In this document: positions 57,327 through 64,000 of the stretch, piece after piece
Position numbering within the stretch: the first letter of the stretch is position 1
How the letters are laid out: each line of letters opens with the position of its first letter
Origin: Xanthobacter sp. NM-25
Lineage (GTDB): Bacteria; Pseudomonadota; Alphaproteobacteria; Rhizobiales; Xanthobacteraceae
Direction of reading: 5' to 3'
DNA length: 64,000 nucleotides
Assembly: GCF_022138605.1 (NCBI RefSeq)
Contig: NZ_JACBFS010000001.1
Span: forward strand, 744,001 to 808,000
Notes under the pieces: model-generated
Told to the model about the DNA's origin: nothing
The model's input: the letters and a program-made list of their open reading frames with translations, nothing else
Database searches by the model: none
Made by a program: the position numbers and the translations under genes

Positions 57327-58046
57327 TTAGAACACCAGCCGGCCGGGATCGGCCAGCCAGACGGCGGCGGCCTCACGGGTCGCCGCCAGCGCCGCCGCGC
57401 CGAGCGCCTCGCCCGCCGCGGTGTGAAGACCCGCATAGGGCACTGGCGCCCCCGCTGCCGGCGCGCTCATCACCACGCAGTCGGTGCCGGTGCCAGACAC
57501 CGCCTCATCGGCTCCCTCGCGGCGGAAATCCGCCTCCAGAATGGCCCGGGTGCGAGCCTGCACGACGATGGAGGAGGCCTCCAGCAGCGCTGCCTCGGTC
57601 AGGGAAATATCAAGGGCTGCCAGCATGTTGACGGTGCCGGCGGTGAGCCGCTTTGCCGCCTCGGGCGAGAAGCGGTGGCCCACCCGTTCCCCATTGTTGA
57701 GGCCGAGGGTGACGAGGCAGGTGGCGGTGATCCCCTCCACCCGACAGGTCACCAGATGATGGTGCGCCACGTTGCGGGAGGTGAGCAGGCCGACGGCTGC
57801 CCCAAGCCCTTCAGATTCCAGGCGGTCACGGAACCAGGCGGGCACGTCGAGATCGGCCGTGAGGTCGCGGTTGCGCACCTCCAGCCAAGCCACCTGATCC
57901 GCCGTGGTGAAGCCCGGCCGGGTGACGGACCAGGACACCATGCGCTGCGGCGCGGTGAACCGGGCCACCAGCCAGGGCCGGGCGCAGTGGACCTGGAACA
58001 GGGGTTCAGGCGTGGCCCGACAATGGTCCGCGATCGGCACCGGCAC
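57327..58046 (-). CDS. cbiZ: Adenosylcobinamide amidohydrolase (CbiZ family)
   Basis: A 239-residue protein that fits the CbiZ family, which removes the aminopropanol side chain from adenosylcobinamide or pseudocobamides to give adenosylcobyric acid, used to salvage and remodel B12. Family-like parts are RNVAHHHLVTCRVEGITATCLVTLGLNNGERVG, a TINxL-like LTAGTVNMLAALDISLTEAALLEA segment, SGTGTDCVVM and the YAGLHTAAGEALGAA end. No other cobamide gene is adjacent. A B12-dependent mutase is implied by meaB at the left edge. The name rests on remembered family patterns, so moderate confidence. Confidence 0.72.
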   Translation of the reverse strand: MPVPIADHCRATPEPLFQVHCARPWLVARFTAPQRMVSWSVTRPGFTTADQVAWLEVRNRDLTADLDVPAWFRDRLESEGLGAAVGLLTSRNVAHHHLVTCRVEGITATCLVTLGLNNGERVGHRFSPEAAKRLTAGTVNMLAALDISLTEAALLEASSIVVQARTRAILEADFRREGADEAVSGTGTDCVVMSAPAAGAPVPYAGLHTAAGEALGAAALAATREAAAVWLADPGRLVF

Positions 58047-58090
58047 TCCTCCTCAGTCTCGCGGGCCAGATGGGCAGCTCCCGAACCGCA

Positions 58091-58117
58091 CGCGACCCGG
58101 CGCAGGGCCGGGTCGCG
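58091..58117 (-). terminator. Perfect 11-bp hairpin between dehydrogenase and cbiZ
   Basis: CGCGACCCGGC (58091-58101) and its complement (58107-58117) enclose a five-base loop, in the 93 bases between the hydroxyacyl-CoA dehydrogenase stop and the cbiZ start. It suggests that the two minus-strand genes are transcribed separately. Confidence 0.6.
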
Positions 58118-58139
58118 AAGGCATTGAAGCTGAAGGCTT

Positions 58140-59216
58140 TCAGCCCCGCTTGGCAGGATCGCCCTCGATATCTTCCGCCGGGGTCTGGCGGGTGACGGAA
58201 GGAGCGTCGCTGCCAGGGAAGGTCTCTTCCAGAGCCTCGTCCAACCGCCGGTCGGCGGCCGCGGCGGCACTGGCTTCGGCGCTGGCGGCGCGCAAAGTAA
58301 TGATGTCCGTCAATAGCTTATCGCGCCATTGGGCGAGCTCGGTCATGGAGCGGCCGTCGGCTTCCGCCTTGACCCCGTCCACCAGCGTCTGCTGCAGCTC
58401 GGCGGTCATGTTGGGTGTGCCGAGATCGGCCCACCAGCTTTCCACCGCCGGCAACAGGTGCTCCATGAAATGGGCAAGGCCGCCCTGGCCGCCGCCCAGG
58501 TTGAAGGTCATGTGCGGGCCCATCAGCGCCCAGCGCAGGCCGGGCCCTTCGGTGACCGCGGCATCGATGTCGGAGACCGATGCAACCCCTTGCTCCACAA
58601 GGTAGATCGCCTCCCGCCACAGGGCCGCCTGCAGGCGGTTCGCCACGTGGCCGGTGACCTCCTTGCGGATCTCGATGGGGCGCTTGCCGATGGCGGCATA
58701 GAAGGCCATGGCGGTGTCGATGGCGGCGCGGCTCGCCTTCTCGCCACCCACCACTTCCACCAGGGGAATGAGGTGGGGCGGGTTGAACGGGTGGCCGATC
58801 ACGCAGCGCTCGGGGAAGCGGCAACCCTGGGAGAAGCGGGTGACGAGGAGGCCCGACGAGGAGGACGCAATCACCACCTCGGGCGGCAGAAGCTCGCCGA
58901 TGACCCCGAGGAGCTTCTGCTTCACCTCGTAGCGCTCCGGGGCGTTCTCCTGAACGAAGTCCACCCCCTCGACCGCCTTGGCCGGATCGGGCTCGAACCG
59001 CCACCCCTTGGGGTCGCCCTTCACCGTGCCGAGCGACTTCAGCACCGGCCAGGCGCCGTCGATGAGCTGCTGGGTGTGCTCCTTGGCGCCGGGGGCGGGA
59101 TCACTCACCACCACGTCGAGACCATGGGCCAGAAAGTGCGCCGCCCAGCTGGCGCCGATGGTGCCGGCGCCGATGACGGCGACCTTGCGGATGGGGCTAT
59201 GGCTGGCGGCGGACAT
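58140..59216 (-). CDS. 3-hydroxyacyl-CoA dehydrogenase family protein (carnitine dehydrogenase-like)
   Basis: A 358-residue NAD-dependent beta-hydroxyacid dehydrogenase. The Rossmann loop is GAGTIG (residues 16-21) with Asp39 after the second strand, and the catalytic His is in HPFNPPHLIPLVEVVGGE. The C-terminal helical domain holds TGHVANRLQAALWREA. Length and HPFNPPHLIPLVE resemble L-carnitine/3-hydroxybutyryl-type dehydrogenases. The final 35 residues (LDEALEETFPGSDAPSVT onward) look like the recurrent tail motif of many small alphaproteobacterial proteins and are not part of the enzyme fold. Substrate not determined. Confidence 0.87.
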   Translation of the reverse strand: MSAASHSPIRKVAVIGAGTIGASWAAHFLAHGLDVVVSDPAPGAKEHTQQLIDGAWPVLKSLGTVKGDPKGWRFEPDPAKAVEGVDFVQENAPERYEVKQKLLGVIGELLPPEVVIASSSSGLLVTRFSQGCRFPERCVIGHPFNPPHLIPLVEVVGGEKASRAAIDTAMAFYAAIGKRPIEIRKEVTGHVANRLQAALWREAIYLVEQGVASVSDIDAAVTEGPGLRWALMGPHMTFNLGGGQGGLAHFMEHLLPAVESWWADLGTPNMTAELQQTLVDGVKAEADGRSMTELAQWRDKLLTDIITLRAASAEASAAAAADRRLDEALEETFPGSDAPSVTRQTPAEDIEGDPAKRG

Positions 59217-59354
59217 GGCGGCACTCCTTCACGCAGTTCGACAGGACGATGGGCCAAACCCACCGTTGGTAGCGGTCTACGCCACCTGGAGGCGCCCGTC
59301 GATCACGCCCGCGTGATCCCCACAGACGTGGCCGGAACATGCTAGAGGGGCGCC

Positions 59355-60467
59355 ATGGATCGCTCCCCTCCCCCCGCTCCTCCGACCCGCAGCGCCCGGC
59401 TCGCCCGGCGCCTGTGGGCGCTGGCGCTGATACTCGGCACGCTCGGCCTGGCCGCCTGGACCGCCACCGCCCTCGCCTTTCAGGCCAGCCCCTTCTGGCG
59501 CTGGCCGGCGACGGCGGCGGTGCTGGTGGTGGCCGCCGCGATCCTCTTCCTCGCCCCCCGGCGGCCGGCGCGGGCGAGCCTGGTGCTGGCGGGACTTGTG
59601 GCCATCGTCGCTTTGTGGTGGTCGACCATCCTGCCCCGCGACGATCGCGACTGGGCGCCGGATGTGGCCCAGAGCGTCACCGCCACCTTCCACGGCAGCC
59701 GCGTGACCCTCGCGCATGTGCGGGTGTTCGACTGGCACACGGAAGATGCGGCGACCGAGCGCTGGGAAACCCGCACCTTCGATCTCGACCGGCTCGACCG
59801 GGTGGATGTCTACAGCTCGGTGTGGGCCAGCCCCGCCATTGCCCACACCCTGGTGGGTTTCGGCTTTTCCGATGGGCAATATGTGGTGTTCTCGGCCGAG
59901 ATCCGCCGGGAGAAGGGCGAGACATTCTCGGAAATCGGCGGCTTCTTCAAGGATTTCGAGCTGGTGCTGGTGGCCGCCGACCCGGCCGACATCATCCGCC
60001 TGCGCACCGATGCGCGGGGCGAGCGGGTCTCGCGCTATGCTCTCAAGCTGACGCCGGCGCAGATGCGCGCGGCCTTCCTCATCTTCGCCCACAAGGGCAA
60101 CAACCTCGCCGCCCGTCCGCGCTTCTACCAGACCCTCACCACCAATTGCACCACGGTGGTGTTCCAGCTGGCGCGGCTGGTGGAGCCGGGCATGCCGTTC
60201 GACTGGCGCATCCTGTTGTCCGGCTACCTGCCCGGCTATCTCTATGAGCACCGCATGATCGCCACCGATCGGCCGCTGGCCGAGGTGGAACAGGCCGCGG
60301 TGCTGGCGCCGGGCGCGACGCCCTGGCGCGAAAAGACCCCGGCGGCGGGTTCTCCGCCGGGGCCAGTGACCGCGCCCCTGGGGCGCCCTTCAGCGGACCA
60401 GTCGCCGAGCCCCCCCGCTCAGCCGTCCGCCCGCTCCGGCACCTTCAGCCCGAGCCATTCCGAATAG
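59355..60467 (+). CDS. DUF4105 membrane protein
   Basis: A 370-residue protein with two to three N-terminal membrane helices (LWALALILGTLGLAAWTATALAF, AAVLVVAAAILFLA, LVLAGLVAIVALWWSTI) and a periplasmic DUF4105 domain. The domain core is FYQTLTTNCTTVVFQLARL, with the invariant NC pair thought to be an active-site-like Cys. Function unknown. ATG 59355 has AGAGGGG upstream. Its last 49 bases overlap the end of the convergent acxC gene. Confidence 0.84.
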   Translation: MDRSPPPAPPTRSARLARRLWALALILGTLGLAAWTATALAFQASPFWRWPATAAVLVVAAAILFLAPRRPARASLVLAGLVAIVALWWSTILPRDDRDWAPDVAQSVTATFHGSRVTLAHVRVFDWHTEDAATERWETRTFDLDRLDRVDVYSSVWASPAIAHTLVGFGFSDGQYVVFSAEIRREKGETFSEIGGFFKDFELVLVAADPADIIRLRTDARGERVSRYALKLTPAQMRAAFLIFAHKGNNLAARPRFYQTLTTNCTTVVFQLARLVEPGMPFDWRILLSGYLPGYLYEHRMIATDRPLAEVEQAAVLAPGATPWREKTPAAGSPPGPVTAPLGRPSADQSPSPPAQPSARSGTFSPSHSE

Positions 60468-60925
60468 AAGGCGTCGATATCGGGCTCGAAGTCGCGGATC
60501 ACCGGATACCAGGGGGTGGGCGCCTCCACATCGTGAAGGGTGCCACATTCCCCGCAGAAGTATTCGCGGATCACCTGCCAGGTCGGTGTGGGCGCCATCA
60601 GGCGCGGATAGATTTCCTCCATCTTCTCGGGGGTATCGCGCACGTGAACGCGGGCGTGCAGCTTCCAATTGTCCTGCCAGCCACAGAAATCATGACCGCA
60701 TTCGCAGCGCACGGTCCATTTCTTGGAGACCTTCTGCTGCACGATATAGAGCTTGGGACCGAGCGGCAGGATGATTTTGTCATCCCACGGCACGCGCTCC
60801 TGCAAAATCTCCACATAGGTCTCGAACCGCTCCGGATCTTTCGGAGTGGAGAGCATCTGATGCAGGGTATCGGCGTCGATCTTGCCTTCGACCAGATCCT
60901 CGATCTTCGAGCGGGTGTAGGCCAT
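60419..60925 (-). CDS. acxC: Acetone carboxylase gamma subunit
   Basis: A 168-residue small subunit of acetone carboxylase, the alpha2-beta2-gamma2 enzyme that makes acetoacetate from acetone and bicarbonate with ATP hydrolysed to AMP. Cys74, Cys76, Cys81 (RCECGHDFC) and Cys124, Cys127 (FCGECG) form a zinc-site-like set known for this subunit. The length and start (MAYTRSKI) match the Xanthobacter protein as I remember it. It is last in the operon, 184 bases after acxB, with palindromic repeats in between. Confidence 0.95.
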   Translation of the reverse strand: MAYTRSKIEDLVEGKIDADTLHQMLSTPKDPERFETYVEILQERVPWDDKIILPLGPKLYIVQQKVSKKWTVRCECGHDFCGWQDNWKLHARVHVRDTPEKMEEIYPRLMAPTPTWQVIREYFCGECGTLHDVEAPTPWYPVIRDFEPDIDAFYSEWLGLKVPERADG

Positions 60926-60991
60926 GGGGTGTCCTCCTGATTGGATTTGTTTGTGCCCCTGCCGCCAGTGCGGTGGGCGCTTCGGTTTCTT

Positions 60992-61014
60992 CCCTCTCCC
61001 CTGGCGGGAGAGGG
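60992..61014. repeat. Palindromic repeat unit in acxB-acxC spacer
   Basis: CCCTCTCCC (60992-61000) and GGGAGAGGG (61006-61014) form a perfect 9-bp stem with a five-base loop. It belongs to the same sequence family as the elements at 61045, 63534 and 63645. Confidence 0.75.
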
Positions 61015-61044
61015 GGTGCGTTGGGCAAGGGGTGAGGGCGGCCG

Positions 61045-61081
61045 CCCCCTCCCAACCCTCCCCCGCAGGCGGGAGAGGGCT
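61045..61081. repeat. 37-bp palindromic element, acxB-acxC spacer
   Basis: This element contains a CCCTC.../...GAGAGGG dyad and is the reverse complement, with one mismatch in 37, of the element at 63534-63570 in the acxA-acxB spacer. It is probably a REP-type repeat. Confidence 0.8.
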
Positions 61082-61109
61082 TTAGGGGAGCGGGCTGCCC
61101 CGGCCGGGC

Positions 61110-63440
61110 TCACTCCTCCACGAGCTGGACGGTGTGGACGTCCGGCAGTTCGGACAGGTCCATGGAGTAGCGCGAGCCATAGGTTGGCACGCCGATTTCC
61201 TCTTCCGTCAGGATCCAGCTCTCGGGCAGGTTCCAGAAGCTGCGGAAATCACGCTCGAACTTCGGCCCCAGCTTGAAGGAGGCGGCAAACATCTGCCGCA
61301 CCTGGGTGGAGGCGTCCTTGGCGAGGATCTTCTCGCGCTCGCCCTTCATCCATTCGGTGGTGGGCACCGACTTGGCGATGCGGGCCTTGCGCATCTGCGC
61401 CCGGGCCGCCTCGGTGGCCGGCAGGTCCGCCACATAGAGGCCATCGGCCCCCTTCTTCACCACCACGCCATACACATCCCCGGCGAAGCGCTCCAGGATG
61501 TAGCCGCCGTTGAGGTCCTCGGCGACCTTGGCCGGTTCGCGGTCCAGGGGATCGCCGAAGCCCGGGCCACCGCGCATGGTGTTGAGATAGAGGTCGTAGT
61601 CGGAGAACATCTCCTCGGTGGTGATGGCCTGCTTGTCGCGCTTGATGCGGGCCTTGGGCAGCATGGCGTCCCAGGTGGGGTTTTCCGGATCGACATCGCC
61701 GCCCAGCGGGATCGGCGCGCCGGAGGCGATCAGATCCTTGAGCCCCGTATCATGGGCGGCGAAGCGATAGCCGGAGGCCGCCGGATAACCGCCCATCAGT
61801 CCCCAATCGGAGGAGATGTGGCCGTTGCCCATGAAGAACATGGTCCAGTCCTTGGCATTCCAGACCAGACGCAGGCTTTCGAAGCCGCAGCCGCCGCGAT
61901 ACTTGCCGGAGCCGCCGGACGAGGCCTTGATCTGCCGGCCGAGATAGATGAGCGGCTCGGCCAGTTCCCAGATCTCCATGTCGCCCATGTCGCCTTCCGG
62001 GTTCCAGATGGCGGCGGCGTGGGAAAGGCCGTCCTGCACGGCGGTGGCGCCGGTGCCGTTGGCGGCGCACTCGAACGAGTTCACCGCATGGATCTCGTCA
62101 TACTGGTTGAAACCACCGCCTTGCAGCCAGTTCGACGTATTGGCATTGCCGGCGTTCACCTCTTCCAAGTATCCGCGGCCGAAATAAGAGCGCGACAGGC
62201 CGCGCCACAGGGCCGTCCAGGCCGAAACCAGGAAGTGCCAGGAATAGGAGAAAGCGACGCGCCGGTCGTCCGGGTTCATCCAGGTGCCCTTGGGCAGGCG
62301 GAACTCGGTGCCATAGGCGGCGCCGTCATTGATCATCTCGGAGGGAATGAGGGTCTGGGTCATCATCACCCAGATGCCCGAGGTGAAGCTCACCTGGTGG
62401 GCATTGTAGGTGTGCCAGCCCCACCGGCTCGCGCCCTCGAAATCGAGCCGCCAGGTGCCATCCTTGCGAATGGTCATCTCGCACGGCGCGTGCATGATGG
62501 TGTCGATCTTGGCGAAGTCCGAGGGCACCCGCACATCGTCATGATTGTAGGGCACGTCGACGAAGCCCACCTGGCGATAGGTGCCGGGAATGGTCATGGC
62601 CTTGATGCGGGCCTGCAGGCCCAGGCGGCCATGCTCCACCGCCTCATAGGCGAACTTCCAATAGGCCTCGATGCCTTCCTCGGCGATCACCTCTTCCACC
62701 AGCTTGCGGATCATGTGGCAGCCGGCGACGCGGGTGCGCTCGTCCAGCATCCAGTAGCGGGTGGTGCGCACCATGCGCTGGCTCTCGTGCAGCCAGTCGC
62801 GGAACAGTTCGTCATTGGCGCCGATCTTGCGGCAGGTGATGGAATAGCCATCGCCGAAGCGCTGCACCTGGCCGGTGGACATGGAGCCCGGGCCCACCGA
62901 GCCGGTGTCGATGACGTGGGTGACGCCGCCCACCCAGCCGATCAGCTCCCCTTCCCAGAAGATGGGCACGATGGTGTGGATGTCGCACGGGTGGACGTTG
63001 CCGATGAGGCTGTCGTTGTTGCAGAAAATATCCTTGTCGGCGATGCCGGGATTGGCCTCCCAATTGTTCTCGATCATGTATTTGATGGCCGCACCCATGG
63101 TTCCCACATGGATGATGATGCCCGTTGAGGTCAGAATGCTGTCGCCCGCCGCGTTATAGAGGGTGAAGCACAGTTCGCCCTCCTGCTCCACGATGGGGGA
63201 GGCGGCGATCTTCTTCGCCGTCTCGCGCGCATCCACCACGCCGGCGCGCAGGCGGGAGAACAGCTTGTTGTAGAGAATGGGCTCGGCTTCCCGCAGATCC
63301 AGCTTCGTCAAACCGGCATAGCGACCGGTGGACTTGGTGGCCGCCATGAGGCGATCGCGGTGCTCCTTCAGCGTCTCACCCCCGCGCACGAGGCCGCGCG
63401 TGGCGCTCTGCAGGCTGGTCTGCTTCACATTGACGTTCAT
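61110..63440 (-). CDS. acxB: Acetone carboxylase alpha subunit (HyuB-type)
   Basis: A 776-residue subunit of acetone carboxylase in the hydantoinase B / HyuB superfamily. It carries the manganese site: His150, Asp153 and His175 (NVHPCDIH, GGVTHV) occupy exactly the positions I recall for the Mn ligands of the Xanthobacter autotrophicus enzyme. Length and N-terminus also match. With the beta and gamma subunits it activates acetone and bicarbonate by phosphorylation and joins them to acetoacetate. ATG 63440 follows the repeat-rich 272-base spacer after acxA. Confidence 0.97.
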   Translation of the reverse strand: MNVNVKQTSLQSATRGLVRGGETLKEHRDRLMAATKSTGRYAGLTKLDLREAEPILYNKLFSRLRAGVVDARETAKKIAASPIVEQEGELCFTLYNAAGDSILTSTGIIIHVGTMGAAIKYMIENNWEANPGIADKDIFCNNDSLIGNVHPCDIHTIVPIFWEGELIGWVGGVTHVIDTGSVGPGSMSTGQVQRFGDGYSITCRKIGANDELFRDWLHESQRMVRTTRYWMLDERTRVAGCHMIRKLVEEVIAEEGIEAYWKFAYEAVEHGRLGLQARIKAMTIPGTYRQVGFVDVPYNHDDVRVPSDFAKIDTIMHAPCEMTIRKDGTWRLDFEGASRWGWHTYNAHQVSFTSGIWVMMTQTLIPSEMINDGAAYGTEFRLPKGTWMNPDDRRVAFSYSWHFLVSAWTALWRGLSRSYFGRGYLEEVNAGNANTSNWLQGGGFNQYDEIHAVNSFECAANGTGATAVQDGLSHAAAIWNPEGDMGDMEIWELAEPLIYLGRQIKASSGGSGKYRGGCGFESLRLVWNAKDWTMFFMGNGHISSDWGLMGGYPAASGYRFAAHDTGLKDLIASGAPIPLGGDVDPENPTWDAMLPKARIKRDKQAITTEEMFSDYDLYLNTMRGGPGFGDPLDREPAKVAEDLNGGYILERFAGDVYGVVVKKGADGLYVADLPATEAARAQMRKARIAKSVPTTEWMKGEREKILAKDASTQVRQMFAASFKLGPKFERDFRSFWNLPESWILTEEEIGVPTYGSRYSMDLSELPDVHTVQLVEE

Positions 63441-63533
63441 GGGTGCGTTTCCTCTTCAATTCTTTAGGTTTTGCAGTCCTGATGTCTTTGTCCCTGGCCT
63501 TTACTTCTCCGGAGCCTCCGGCCTCCTCGCGAA

Positions 63534-63570
63534 AGCCCTCTCCCGCGTGCGGGGGAGGGTTGGGAGGGGG
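63534..63570. repeat. 37-bp palindromic element, acxA-acxB spacer
   Basis: This is the inverted copy of the element at 61045-61081 (36 of 37 positions). It contains the stem CCCTCTCCCGC / GCGGGGGAGGG at 63536-63559. Confidence 0.8.
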
Positions 63571-63644
63571 AAAGGGCGGCCTTTTTCCGGGAGCCACATC
63601 CGGCCGGGAGTGCCCGACCCTGGCGGCGCGAACCCCCTCCCCGG

Positions 63645-63670
63645 CCCTCCCCTACAAGCGGGAGAGGGGG
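63645..63670. repeat. Further palindromic unit, acxA-acxB spacer
   Basis: CCCTCCCC (63645-63652) and GGGAGAGGGGG (63660-63670) form an imperfect stem of the same family, 43 bases beyond the acxA stop. Confidence 0.6.
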
Positions 63671-63712
63671 CGGGCGCGGTGCCATCGACGGCGAGGCGGA
63701 ACCCGCCGGGCC

Positions 63713-64000
63713 TCACACCTCCTTCAGGTGGAACAGGCGGTGGCCGTCGAGCCAGGTCTCGAAACCGTCGGGCACCACGAAGGTGGTGGCGTCGGATTCG
63801 ATGATGGCGGGACCCATCACCCGATTGCCCGGGCGCAGGCTTTCCATCTTGTAGAGCTGCGCATCCACCCACTTCTTCTTGCGATAGAACTTGCGGGTGC
63901 CGATCTTGGCACTCTCCGGCGGGATCTCGCCTTCCTCCGGCTCCTTCGGAATCTTCGGCTTGGGGATCGGCACCATGCCGCGCATGATGGCGCCGGTGAC
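63713..64000 (-). CDS. acxA: Acetone carboxylase beta subunit, C-terminal part (gene continues past window)
   Basis: The last 95 residues of the HyuA-type beta subunit, open to the right edge of the window. It includes KIGTRKFYRKKKWVDAQLYKMESLRPGN, then GPAIIESDATTFVVPDGFETWLDGHRLFHLKEV at the end, characteristic of the HyuA C-terminus (GPAII-E-x-x-x-T-x-x-V-P-G-like). The beta subunit holds the ATP-binding activation site, which lies outside the window. The order acxA-acxB-acxC matches the known operon; the sigma54 activator acxR would be expected further upstream. Confidence 0.9.
   Translation of the reverse strand, partial: VTGAIMRGMVPIPKPKIPKEPEEGEIPPESAKIGTRKFYRKKKWVDAQLYKMESLRPGNRVMGPAIIESDATTFVVPDGFETWLDGHRLFHLKEV

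Noticed and set aside
60992..61081. The GC-rich palindromes in the acx spacers as a CRISPR array or tRNA remnant
   Set aside because: There are no equal-length spacers between the copies, the copies are in both orientations, and no cloverleaf or CCA-like end is seen. A REP-like repeat explains them better.

Overview
The window is a very GC-rich, gene-dense piece of chromosome. It best fits an alphaproteobacterium of the Hyphomicrobiales, most likely Xanthobacteraceae and Xanthobacter-like. That placement is inferred from the acetone carboxylase operon at the right end, from the polyprenyl synthase/DUF2007/methyltransferase/S49 protease block, and from strong G/C preference at third codon positions. 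I saw no tRNA, rRNA, CRISPR array, prophage or insertion sequence. Nearly all the sequence reads as core or metabolic genes.

Layout. 1-13753: the end of the MeaB chaperone GTPase, a SleB-type cell wall hydrolase, an acetyltransferase, malic enzyme, a large anchored protein of unknown function, a small periplasmic protein, aspartyl-tRNA synthetase, a GGDEF-EAL protein and RNase D. 13863-20226 (minus strand): a compact run, in transcription order CDP-alcohol phosphatidyltransferase, AI-2E/PerM-type membrane protein, Hda, polyphosphate kinase and Ppx/GppA. 20308-23086: an SDR, an Omp19/Inh-like lipoprotein, a probable unannotated 31-residue membrane protein and an enoyl-CoA hydratase. 23367-30794: a complete assimilatory sulfate block with DUF2849, CysI, DUF934 and an APS-type CysH, followed by the sulfate ABC transporter (binding protein, CysT, CysW, CysA). 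Direct TTTTACAY repeats lie upstream of it.

31021-41227: formate-tetrahydrofolate ligase, NAD synthetase, S49 peptidase, a tRNA methyltransferase-like protein, DUF2007, polyprenyl diphosphate synthase, YnfA, IspE and a TPR protein. 41510-48978: a DUF2339 membrane protein, a LysR regulator, a small secreted protein, an MFS transporter, a Spy/CpxP-like protein and a metallophosphoesterase. 49236-59216: an exported glycosidase, a divergent Fae homologue, a MarR regulator, an SDR, inorganic pyrophosphatase, MsrA, a luciferase-like oxidoreductase, an FAH-family hydrolase, a CbiZ-type cobinamide amidohydrolase and a hydroxyacyl-CoA dehydrogenase. 59355-64000: a DUF4105 protein convergent with, and overlapping, the end of the acxABC acetone carboxylase operon, which runs off the right edge.

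Several genes fit a one-carbon and short-chain metabolism lifestyle: acetone carboxylation to acetoacetate, MeaB for the B12-dependent mutase, CbiZ for cobamide salvage, Fhs and a Fae homologue for C1 transfer, and malic enzyme for anaplerosis. The least expected signals are the 31-codon gene with its own promoter-like and hairpin elements, the 29-bp-phased repeats at the sulfate locus, near-identical inverted palindromic elements in both acx intergenic spacers, and the 15-bp tandem repeat that builds an acidic tail on Hda.
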